A stretch of DNA of 5,150 nt from Bacteroidales bacterium (lineage in GTDB: Bacteria > Bacteroidota > Bacteroidia > Bacteroidales > UBA1556): assembly GCA_023145955.1 (NCBI GenBank), contig JAGLDA010000013.1, positions 1 through 5,150 on the forward strand, read 5' to 3'. How positions within the stretch are numbered: the stretch's first letter is position 1; the number at the start of each line of letters is the position of its first letter. Below the pieces are notes generated by a model. The model had not been told where the DNA came from and made no database searches. It saw only the letters and a program-made list of their open reading frames with translations. Made by a program: the position numbers and the translations under genes. Shown here in pieces: positions 1-5,150 of the stretch.

Positions 1-810
1 CAATGCCTTAACGAAGGTCTTATAAAAATATTTAAAGATGCAGGAGCCTTGGTTTCTAATGCTGGCTGTGCTGGCTGTGCTGCTGGTCAGGTTGGACAGA
101 ATGGCCCTGAAGAAATTACTATTTCTACAGGAAACCGTAATTTTAGAGGCAAGCAAGGAAAAGGCGAAGTATATCTTGCATCGCCAGCAACAGTTGCTAT
201 GTCGGCAATAGCGGGATATATTACCGACGAAATGTTGGATAACGATGTGCCTGTAGAATTTGAGAATAAAGGTTTAAAGCTGAAATCAGTGGAGAAATCG
301 GAAAAAGAAATTAGCAATAAACCTCTTATAGTTGAAGGTAGGGCGTGGTTGATAATGGTTGATGATATTGATACAGATATGATTTTTCATAATCGTTACC
401 TTTCTATTACCGATATAAATGAAATGGGACAATATGCCTTTGATAACCTTGAGGGCTTTGAGAACTACGCTAAAGAAACTCAAGAAAACGATATAATAAT
501 TACTGCTAAGAATTTTGGAGCAGGAAGCTCTCGTCAGCAGGCTGTAGATTGTTTTAAAGCTCTTAAAAACTCATGTATTCTAGCAGAAAGTTATGGCTCC
601 ATTTATGAACGAAATGCAATAAATGCTGCTATGCCAATTCTTACATATTCTCCAGAAATGATTTCCGATTTAGAGCTAAATGATAAGGATGTAATACGTG
701 TTGATTTTATGAAAGGAGAGGTTACAAATACAGTAAATGGGAAAGTGTTCAAGATAAACCCTTTTTATGATGTGCAGAAAGAGATTTATTTAAATAACGG
801 ATTACTATAA
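1..810 (+). CDS. Fused LeuC/LeuD-type hydro-lyase (aconitase superfamily), 3' part
   Basis: The gene is cut by the window edge: the frame is open from base 1, so the TTG at 49 is not the start, and 269 C-terminal residues remain. Fragment residues 22-26 (GCAGC) supply two cysteines (C23, C26) of the three that normally bind the catalytic 4Fe-4S cluster; the third lies upstream. TGNRNFRGKQG (43-53) is the conserved arginine-containing active-site motif, and LASPATVA follows. After a linker (about 76-108) comes a complete LeuD-like swivel domain: GRAW, DDIDTD (121-126), NFGAGSSR (171-178, with the catalytic-serine region) and YERNAIN (202-208). The family hydrates and dehydrates 2-hydroxy-acids such as isopropylmalate, homocitrate or citrate in the cytosol. 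In most bacteria LeuC and LeuD are separate proteins; here they are joined. The substrate loop after DTD reads RYLSI, which does not settle whether the substrate is isopropylmalate, homoaconitate or another acid. Superfamily assignment is sure, the substrate is not. Confidence 0.88.
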   Translation, partial: QCLNEGLIKIFKDAGALVSNAGCAGCAAGQVGQNGPEEITISTGNRNFRGKQGKGEVYLASPATVAMSAIAGYITDEMLDNDVPVEFENKGLKLKSVEKSEKEISNKPLIVEGRAWLIMVDDIDTDMIFHNRYLSITDINEMGQYAFDNLEGFENYAKETQENDIIITAKNFGAGSSRQQAVDCFKALKNSCILAESYGSIYERNAINAAMPILTYSPEMISDLELNDKDVIRVDFMKGEVTNTVNGKVFKINPFYDVQKEIYLNNGLL

Positions 811-834
811 TATTTTCTTAAAAAAATCATTAAT

Positions 835-872
835 AAAACCATCTCTTTTTTATAAATAAGAGGTGGTTTTTT
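835..872 (+). terminator. Rho-independent terminator of the hydro-lyase gene, possibly bidirectional
   Basis: Left arm AAAACCATCTCTT (835-847) pairs with AAGAGGTGGTTTT (858-870) around a 10-base loop: 12 Watson-Crick pairs plus one T-G wobble, and the T run continues to 872. The hairpin starts 24 bases after the hydro-lyase stop. The odd pair is G-U in the plus-strand RNA but A-C in the minus-strand RNA, so the main direction is plus. A run of seven A at 820-826 gives a T tract for minus-strand transcripts, so it may also stop mreD read-through. Confidence 0.8.
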
Positions 873-875
873 ATT

Positions 876-890
876 ATACCAATTTGGTAT
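876..890. repeat. Short palindrome just beyond the mreD stop
   Basis: ATACCAA (876-882) and TTGGTAT (884-890) form an inverted repeat around one central base, ending 2 bases from the mreD stop codon (893-895). As RNA it would be a five-pair stem, ATACC/GGTAT, with a five-base loop. On the minus strand no T run follows directly, so it is weak as a terminator by itself. It may act together with the larger hairpin at 835-870, or be incidental. Confidence 0.4.
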
Positions 891-892
891 TA

Positions 893-1408
893 TTACTTTT
901 TCTGAGGCTTAAAGATTACATCAAGTAATATTATTAAGAACATACTTAGGAAAAAAGAAAGTGTTGTTTTTACCAATGTATGCCATATTTCATCAAAACT
1001 AAATGCCTCCACAAAGAAAAAGAATAGGTGGTGAGAAAATACCAAAAAGGCAGAATAAGTTACAAACCATCTAATACCAAGGTTATTAATTCCTGGTTTC
1101 ACACCACTTTCGTAAACCTTATTTGAACTAACAATGCTATAGGCTAGCGGCCTAACAAATGCTAAAAAAACAGAAGCTGAGGTATGAAGACCAATGCTGC
1201 CAGTAAATAAATCCACAGAAAGGCCAAGCATAAAAGCTATAAAAAGACTTAAGTTTTTATTGGTTTCAAAAGGAAGCAGAATAATGAAAAGGGGATAAAT
1301 CATTGGGTTTGCTATTCCCCCAAAGTTTATTTTATTGAAAATAAATACCTGAGCCAAAACCAGTAGAACAAATCGTAATATGGTTATTAATAAGTCTTTA
1401 CCCGTCAT
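893..1408 (-). CDS. mreD: Rod shape-determining membrane protein MreD
   Basis: A 171-residue, strongly hydrophobic protein, of usual MreD length. Likely membrane helices lie at about 8-25, 34-48, 52-73, 77-93, 113-135 and 143-166. The loop motif GLSVDLFTGSIGLHTSA (62-78) matches the G..D..(S/T)G..G.H signature of MreD, and the C-terminus is basic (KPQKK). MreD sits in the inner membrane and joins MreC and MreB in the elongasome, which positions lateral peptidoglycan synthesis; its biochemical role is not well defined. The sequence alone is weakly conserved, so the call rests on topology, the motif and position directly after mreC. The start ATG overlaps the mreC end by 11 bp and has an unusually good Shine-Dalgarno sequence. 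It is the last gene of the minus-strand set: mrdA and rodA do not follow. Confidence 0.88.
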   Translation of the reverse strand: MTGKDLLITILRFVLLVLAQVFIFNKINFGGIANPMIYPLFIILLPFETNKNLSLFIAFMLGLSVDLFTGSIGLHTSASVFLAFVRPLAYSIVSSNKVYESGVKPGINNLGIRWFVTYSAFLVFSHHLFFFFVEAFSFDEIWHTLVKTTLSFFLSMFLIILLDVIFKPQKK

Positions 1409-2228
1409 CGCGCACCTCCTTAATTTCTTTCAATTGCTCTTTCAGCAAATTGTGAATTATATAAACATGGTTAAGCTTATTATAATCGGCACTATATTTT
1501 AATTGTATTTCATAGAAACTACGCCCAGGCTTTAGTTCAAACTCATGAATGAAACCTATGGGAATTTCTGGCGGAAAAACACTGGAATTTCCACTAGTAA
1601 CTAGAGTGTCTCCTACAGAGAATACTGCGTGAGAAGGGATGTTTTTTAGTTGCCCAATTTGATAATTCTCCCCAGGCCAATAGCAAGTTCCGGTATATTT
1701 ATTTGAAGTAATTTTGGCATCAATGGCCGATTTAGCGTGTAATATTGAAATTATACTACAGAAGTTTTTATTCACAGAGTTCACAATACCAACAATACCA
1801 TTTGTAGAAATAACACCCATTTCTACCTCAATACCATCATCACTTCCTTTGTCAAGGATTATATAGTTATTTCTATTTTGAAAGCTATTACTAATTATTT
1901 GTGCCTGTATATATGTGTAGAACTGTGTTTTATTAGAATCTATATGCGTCGAAAGACTACCTTCTGCCCATAAGTTTGATTCCAATAATTGTGATCGTAG
2001 AAAAGCGTTCTCTGCTGCTAGTTTCTGATTTTCCTCCTCTAATCCAATATAGTTAGCAATATTACTTACCGATTCTTGCATATTTGCCGTAACCCCATTA
2101 CTGGCAGACACATAAGCTGAGCGTTGATAAGAGTTGTTGGAAACTAATAATATAAAAGCGATAATTTCTAACAATAGAAAAACAAAGATAAATGAATACT
2201 TAATTAGAAAATTAATCAGGTTTCTCAT
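1398..2228 (-). CDS. mreC: Rod shape-determining protein MreC
   Basis: A 276-residue protein with classic MreC architecture. A short cytoplasmic N-terminus is followed by one membrane anchor (about 11-30), then a helical, coiled-coil-prone stretch (about 50-84, with EEENQKLAAENAFLRSQL) and the beta-rich periplasmic domain. Family motifs are NYIILDKGSDDGIEVEMGV (121-139), GIVGIV (144-149) and GDTLVTSGNSSVFPPEIPIG (206-225), matching the MreC G-D-x-V-x-T-S-G...F-P-x-x-x-P-(I/V)-G signature. MreC is the periplasmic scaffold linking MreB filaments with PBP2 and MreD in wall elongation. Its ATG is preceded by AT-rich sequence with no Shine-Dalgarno match. The gene lies 113 bp after mreB, with a hairpin in that gap, and overlaps mreD by 11 bp. 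The hydrophilic C-terminal tail (KEQLKEIKEVRDDG) encodes the mreD ribosome binding site. Confidence 0.95.
   Translation of the reverse strand: MRNLINFLIKYSFIFVFLLLEIIAFILLVSNNSYQRSAYVSASNGVTANMQESVSNIANYIGLEEENQKLAAENAFLRSQLLESNLWAEGSLSTHIDSNKTQFYTYIQAQIISNSFQNRNNYIILDKGSDDGIEVEMGVISTNGIVGIVNSVNKNFCSIISILHAKSAIDAKITSNKYTGTCYWPGENYQIGQLKNIPSHAVFSVGDTLVTSGNSSVFPPEIPIGFIHEFELKPGRSFYEIQLKYSADYNKLNHVYIIHNLLKEQLKEIKEVRDDG
1414..1421 (-). promoter_or_regulatory. Strong Shine-Dalgarno sequence of mreD inside mreC
   Basis: Read on the minus strand, AAGGAGGT lies 5 bases before the mreD ATG, with 6 bases between GGAGG and ATG. It fixes the mreD start at 1408. It is encoded within the Lys-Glu-Val codons near the mreC C-terminus, so translation of mreD can restart as ribosomes finish mreC. 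The other three complete genes here have no such sequence. Confidence 0.75.
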
Positions 2229-2277
2229 TGTTAACTAATGATATATATTTATATGCTTAGAGTATAATTTATAATAA

Positions 2278-2312
2278 AACTATAAATGAAGAATTTATCT
2301 CCATTTATAATT
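2278..2312 (-). terminator. mreB-mreC intergenic hairpin, probable partial terminator or mRNA stabiliser
   Basis: On the minus strand, AATTATAAATGGAGA (2312-2298) pairs with TCTTCATTTATAGTT (2292-2278) over 15 consecutive pairs around a five-base loop. Thirteen pairs are Watson-Crick and two are G-T; on the plus strand those two would be A-C mismatches, so the structure suits the mre mRNA. It begins 30 bases after the mreB stop and ends about 50 bases before mreC. The T tract that follows is short and broken (TTTTATTAT) and the stem is AT-rich, so termination would probably be incomplete. Confidence 0.55.
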
Positions 2313-2341
2313 AAAGAAGTTTTGTTGTTATAAAACAATAG

Positions 2342-3364
2342 TTATTTGATTAAGAAAGTAAATTTCTCAAAATTCTTTAGCGCGATACCCGTACCACGAG
2401 CAACAGCCCTTAATGGATCATCGGCAACGTGAATAGGTAGTTTTGTACGTAGGTGAATCCTTTGATCAAGACCACGTAATAGTGAACCACCACCAGCAAG
2501 ATATATACCTGTACGAAAAATATCTGCCGATAATTCAGGAGGAGTATTTTCCAAAGCGTTTAGAACAGCAGCCTCAATTTTAGATATTGATTTGTCTAAT
2601 GCTCCGGCAATTTCAATATAATTCACAAGAATTTCTTTTGGAATACCAGTAAGCATATCTCTACCGTGAACAGCAAAATCTTCTGGAGGAGATTCTAAAT
2701 CGGTAGTAGCAGCGCCAACTTCAATTTTTATTCGTTCGCCAGTACGCTCACCAATATTAATATTATGGTGCTTACGCATATATTCAACAATATCGGCAGT
2801 AAAATCATCACCAGCAATGCGAATAGAAGTATTGTTTACAATACCACCAAGAGCAATAACGGCAATTTCGGAAGTTCCACCTCCTATATCCACAATCATA
2901 TTTCCATTAGGTTCCAATACATCAATTCCAATACCTATGGCAGCAGCCATGGGCTCATGAATAAGACGAACATCCTTTGCGCCAGCCTGCTCAGCAGAAT
3001 CGCGTACAGCACGCTCTTCCACCTCGGTAATTCCCGATGGAATACATACTACCATCTTTAAGTTTGGTGGAAATAATGACTTCTTAGGGTTGATCATTTT
3101 TATCAATTCACGAATCATATATTCTGCAGCCTGAAAGTTGGCAATCACTCCATCACGAAGTGGGCGAACGGTGATAATATTATCGTGAGTTTTGCCATGC
3201 ATCATAAGAGCTTTTTTGCCCACAGCAATAATTTTGTCGGTCTTACGCTCAATTGCTACAATGGAAGGTTCATCAACTACTACTTTATCATTATGAATGA
3301 TTATAGTATTTGCTGTTCCCAAGTCAATGGCAATCTCTTTTTGGAATATCGAAAATAGTCCCAT
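2342..3364 (-). CDS. mreB: Rod shape-determining protein MreB (actin-like)
   Basis: A 340-residue, full-length MreB. The N-terminal MGLFSIF is the hydrophobic membrane-binding segment. All actin-fold nucleotide motifs are present: phosphate 1 DLGTANT (14-20), IPSGITEVEERAVRDSAEQA (108-127), LIHEPMAAAIG (134-144), phosphate 2 DIGGGTSEIAVI (159-170), and the adenosine motif LAGGGSLLRGL (289-299), followed by DDPLRAVARGTG (315-326). MreB forms ATP-dependent filaments under the inner membrane that guide RodA/PBP2 wall synthesis through MreC and MreD. The ATG at 3364 is fixed by the conserved N-terminus; no Shine-Dalgarno sequence precedes it. It lies only 21 bp after purH, so it is probably on the purH transcript. 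The C-terminal FEKFTFLIK tail is somewhat hydrophobic. Other actin-like families (ParM, FtsA, DnaK) are excluded by the motif set. Confidence 0.98.
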   Translation of the reverse strand: MGLFSIFQKEIAIDLGTANTIIIHNDKVVVDEPSIVAIERKTDKIIAVGKKALMMHGKTHDNIITVRPLRDGVIANFQAAEYMIRELIKMINPKKSLFPPNLKMVVCIPSGITEVEERAVRDSAEQAGAKDVRLIHEPMAAAIGIGIDVLEPNGNMIVDIGGGTSEIAVIALGGIVNNTSIRIAGDDFTADIVEYMRKHHNINIGERTGERIKIEVGAATTDLESPPEDFAVHGRDMLTGIPKEILVNYIEIAGALDKSISKIEAAVLNALENTPPELSADIFRTGIYLAGGGSLLRGLDQRIHLRTKLPIHVADDPLRAVARGTGIALKNFEKFTFLIK

Positions 3365-3385
3365 ATTTTGTAGTATTAAGTATTA

Positions 3386-4903
3386 TTAATGTTTAAAATG
3401 ACGAGTTCCGGTAATAGCCATAGCCATTCCATTCTCGTTGCAGTAATCAATAGAGTCTTGATCTTTTATTGACCCCCCAGGCTGAACAACAGCATTTATT
3501 CCCACACTATGAGCAAGCTCTACATTATCAGCAAAAGGGAAGAAAGCGTCACTTGCAACAACAGATCCCACTATGCTCTTTTTAAAGTTACTAGCTTTTT
3601 CTATAGCTTGCTTAAATGCATCTACACGCGATGTTTCTCCAACACCACTAGCAATTAACTGACAATTGCGAACAATTACCATTGCATTACTCTTGGTGTG
3701 CTTTACGATTTTATTAGCAAAAATTAAATCATCTAGCTCAGCAGATGTTGGTGATTCTTTGGTAACGATATTTAGATCGTTTTGTTGCTCGGTTTTTAAG
3801 TCCGAATCTTGAACCAAGAAACCATTTAATGCTGTGCGTACCGATTGCTCAGCAAAATTAGTATTCTTAAGAATTAGTAATATTCTGTTTTTCTTTTTCT
3901 TAAGAACTTCTAAAGCATCAGCGCTAAAACTTGGTGCAATAAGTACCTCGTAAAATAATTTGTCAATTTCTTGAGCAGTAGCTTTATCTATCTCTCTATT
4001 ACATATCAACACACCGCCAAAAGCAGAAATTGGATCTCCTTCTAAAGCTTTGTGCCACGATTCTAATACAGTATCTCTACTGGCAAGACCACAAGCATTA
4101 TTATGTTTTAATACCGCAAAAGTAGTATCGGTATAGTCGGCAATTAGTCTTATAGCTGCATCAATATCCAGTATGTTATTATAAGAAATTTCTTTACCAT
4201 GCAATTGCTCCAATACTTCGTTCATATTGCCAAAGAAATATCCATTTTGATGTGGATTCTCTCCATAGCGCAATGTTTTAGCAGCATTTTCGCTTAATCG
4301 TAAATTATTTATTGAATTATCAGAGTTAAAATAATTAAAAATTGCAGTATCGTAATTAGAGCTTACAGCAAAAGACTTAGCTGCGTATTGCTTTCTATCT
4401 TCAATAGAAGTGCTTGCGTTATTCTTCTCAATAAGCAGAGCAAAGTCCTCATACATATCAGCCGATGGAACGATAATTACATCTTTAAAATTCTTTGCAG
4501 CAGCACGAATTAATGAAATTCCTCCAATATCAATTTTCTCAATAATAGTTGCCTCGTCAGAAGTGCTAGCAACGGTTTTTTCGAAAGGATAAAGATCTAC
4601 AATTACTAAATCAAATTGTGGGATTTCGTATGATTTTAATTCCTCCAAATCAGACTGCAACTCTCTGCGAGCAAGAATGCCACCAAATACTTTTGGATGA
4701 AGAGTTTTTACCCTACCACCAAGGATGCTTGGGTAGCTAGTTAGAGTTTCTACTTTATGGGCTTTTATGCCTAATTCTTCAATATAATTATATGTTCCAC
4801 CAGTGGAATATAATTGCACATCGTTTTTGTCTAATATTTTAAGGATATTCTCTAGCCCCTCTTTATGAAAAACCGATACTAAAGCATTCTTTATCTTACG
4901 CAT
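3386..4903 (-). CDS. purH: Bifunctional PurH: AICAR transformylase / IMP cyclohydrolase
   Basis: A 505-residue, full-length PurH catalysing the last two steps of de novo IMP synthesis in the cytosol. It formylates AICAR with 10-formyl-tetrahydrofolate and then closes the ring. The N-terminal MGS-like cyclohydrolase domain (about 1-140) shows YSTGGT (32-37), GGRVKTLHP (62-70, with R64 and K66), Y105, D125 in the IDIGG motif and AAAKN (134-138). The transformylase part shows YGENPHQ (213-219), the catalytic pair K266-H267 in KHNNACG, FGGV (295-298), VKHTKSNAMV (400-409), SDAFFPFADN (451-460) and QPGGSIKDQD (474-483). The usual Pro of the KHxNPCG motif is Ala here, a variant I recall from Bacteroidota. 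The ATG at 4903 fits the family N-terminus (KNALVSV) and has no Shine-Dalgarno sequence. A Lys-rich stretch (335-339) lies on an A-rich run but the frame is intact. It is the first gene of the visible minus-strand set. Confidence 0.98.
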   Translation of the reverse strand: MRKIKNALVSVFHKEGLENILKILDKNDVQLYSTGGTYNYIEELGIKAHKVETLTSYPSILGGRVKTLHPKVFGGILARRELQSDLEELKSYEIPQFDLVIVDLYPFEKTVASTSDEATIIEKIDIGGISLIRAAAKNFKDVIIVPSADMYEDFALLIEKNNASTSIEDRKQYAAKSFAVSSNYDTAIFNYFNSDNSINNLRLSENAAKTLRYGENPHQNGYFFGNMNEVLEQLHGKEISYNNILDIDAAIRLIADYTDTTFAVLKHNNACGLASRDTVLESWHKALEGDPISAFGGVLICNREIDKATAQEIDKLFYEVLIAPSFSADALEVLKKKKNRILLILKNTNFAEQSVRTALNGFLVQDSDLKTEQQNDLNIVTKESPTSAELDDLIFANKIVKHTKSNAMVIVRNCQLIASGVGETSRVDAFKQAIEKASNFKKSIVGSVVASDAFFPFADNVELAHSVGINAVVQPGGSIKDQDSIDYCNENGMAMAITGTRHFKH

Positions 4904-4933
4904 ACAATTTGATTTTAAACAATTGTTTATCAG

Positions 4934-4982
4934 GATATTGTAAACATAAAGTTATATAGTATAACCTTGTGTTTATAGTATT
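4934..4982. repeat. Long imperfect inverted repeat upstream of purH
   Basis: Two 22-base arms (4935-4956 and 4960-4981) mirror each other around the three-base centre TAG (4957-4959), about 55 bp before the purH start. The inner arms GTTATA/TATAAC and the middle arms TAAACA/TGTTTA are perfect. Overall there are 18 Watson-Crick pairs and four irregular ones. In plus-strand RNA three of the four are G-U and one is a mismatch; in minus-strand RNA one is G-U and three are mismatches. It could be a DNA operator, a leader hairpin of the purH mRNA, or part of a plus-strand RNA. No T run follows on either side, so a terminator is unlikely. Confidence 0.6.
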
Positions 4983-4983
4983 G

Positions 4984-4991
4984 CAAATCTA
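4984..4991 (-). promoter_or_regulatory. Candidate Bacteroidota -7 promoter box for purH
   Basis: On the minus strand TAGATTTG matches the Bacteroidota -7 consensus TAnnTTTG exactly, 80 bases before the purH ATG. I found no TTTG or TTG -33 element at the usual 19-21 base spacing, so this is a half-supported promoter. If it is used, transcription would start near 4978-4980, putting the inverted repeat at the very 5' end of the purH mRNA. Confidence 0.35.
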
Positions 4992-5022
4992 ATGAAACTA
5001 ATTACTTAAATGTGGATTATTT

Positions 5023-5039
5023 TCAGCTTTCTCAGCTTT
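5023..5039. repeat. Tandem pair of TCAGCTTT
   Basis: TCAGCTTT occurs at 5023-5030 and again at 5032-5039, a nine-base period (about one helical turn). It lies upstream of the candidate -7 box and could be a paired binding site, but two short copies in AT-rich DNA may be chance. Confidence 0.3.
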
Positions 5040-5077
5040 TTATAATTTTTTATTAACAAAGCAAATTCGGTGCTTGA

Positions 5078-5091
5078 TAATACCTGTATTA
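5078..5091. repeat. Palindrome TAATAC-CT-GTATTA
   Basis: Six-base arms TAATAC (5078-5083) and GTATTA (5086-5091) are perfect around two central bases. The form is that of a small dimeric-regulator site. It is about 175 bp before purH and might serve another gene beyond the window; no regulator can be named. Confidence 0.3.
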
Positions 5092-5150
5092 AACATAGCA
5101 GTTGTTATCATCCCTAGCAATTGGCTCCACTATTGTAAAATCATAATATT

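Noticed and set aside
49..51. TTG at 49 as the start of the hydro-lyase
   Set aside because: The frame is open to base 1, and a start here would lose the first cluster cysteine and most of the LeuC-like part. The gene begins upstream of the window.
87..483. Open frames on the minus strand (87-317 and 286-483)
   Set aside because: They lie opposite the well-conserved hydro-lyase domains and their translations show no recognisable motif.
2325..2338. Small hairpin TTGTT/AACAA right after the mreB stop
   Set aside because: Five AT-rich pairs without a T tract; too weak beside the 15-bp hairpin downstream.
2765..3061. 98-codon plus-strand open frame inside mreB
   Set aside because: It is antisense to conserved MreB motifs; its Asn/Ser/Thr-rich product looks like a shadow of the opposite strand.
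3863..3906. Two TTCTTAAGAA palindromes 33 bp apart within purH
   Set aside because: They fall on Leu-Lys codons (CTT AAG) in a Lys-rich stretch and are best explained by coding sequence.
4410..4592. 60-codon plus-strand open frame inside purH
   Set aside because: It is antisense to the conserved cyclohydrolase region, with no support of its own.
5089..5150. Possible C-terminal tail of another minus-strand gene entering from the right edge, ending ...RDDNNCYV at a TAA
   Set aside because: Only about 20 codons are open, which is expected by chance; no family is recognisable. Extending the sequence to the right would settle it.

Overview
This 5150-base window is AT-rich chromosomal DNA, most probably from a member of the Bacteroidota. 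The evidence for that is a purH-mreB-mreC-mreD gene order familiar in that phylum, a PurH with the KHNNACG form of the transformylase motif, and starts that mostly lack a Shine-Dalgarno sequence. The exact genus cannot be read from the window.

Layout: positions 1-810 (+ strand) hold the 3' part of a gene for an aconitase-superfamily hydro-lyase in which the LeuC-like iron-sulfur part is fused to a LeuD-like swivel domain. A hairpin terminator and a short palindrome at about 835-890 separate it from the convergent minus-strand genes. From right to left, the minus strand carries purH (4903-3386), mreB (3364-2342), mreC (2228-1398) and mreD (1408-893). The gaps are 21 bp (purH-mreB) and 113 bp (mreB-mreC), and mreC and mreD overlap by 11 bp. 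The 247 bp upstream of purH (4904-5150) hold no convincing gene, but they contain a long imperfect inverted repeat, a candidate Bacteroidota-type -7 box and two smaller repeats.

How the genes work together: MreB (actin-like filament), MreC (periplasmic scaffold) and MreD (membrane protein) are core parts of the elongasome, which directs lateral cell-wall synthesis. PurH makes IMP, the last step of de novo purine synthesis. It seems to share a transcript with mreB. The 113-bp mreB-mreC gap holds a 15-bp hairpin whose two non-Watson-Crick pairs are both G-U on the mRNA strand. It could reduce read-through from purH-mreB into mreCD. The usual next genes of the rod operon (mrdA/PBP2 and rodA) are not present, because the operon ends at mreD against the convergent hydro-lyase gene.

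I see no mobile element, CRISPR array, tRNA, rRNA or defence system. The gene content is ordinary housekeeping. The points worth a second look are regulatory: the mreB-mreC hairpin, the inverted repeat in the purH leader, and a perfect Shine-Dalgarno sequence in front of mreD. The fused hydro-lyase, whose substrate is uncertain, is the fourth.
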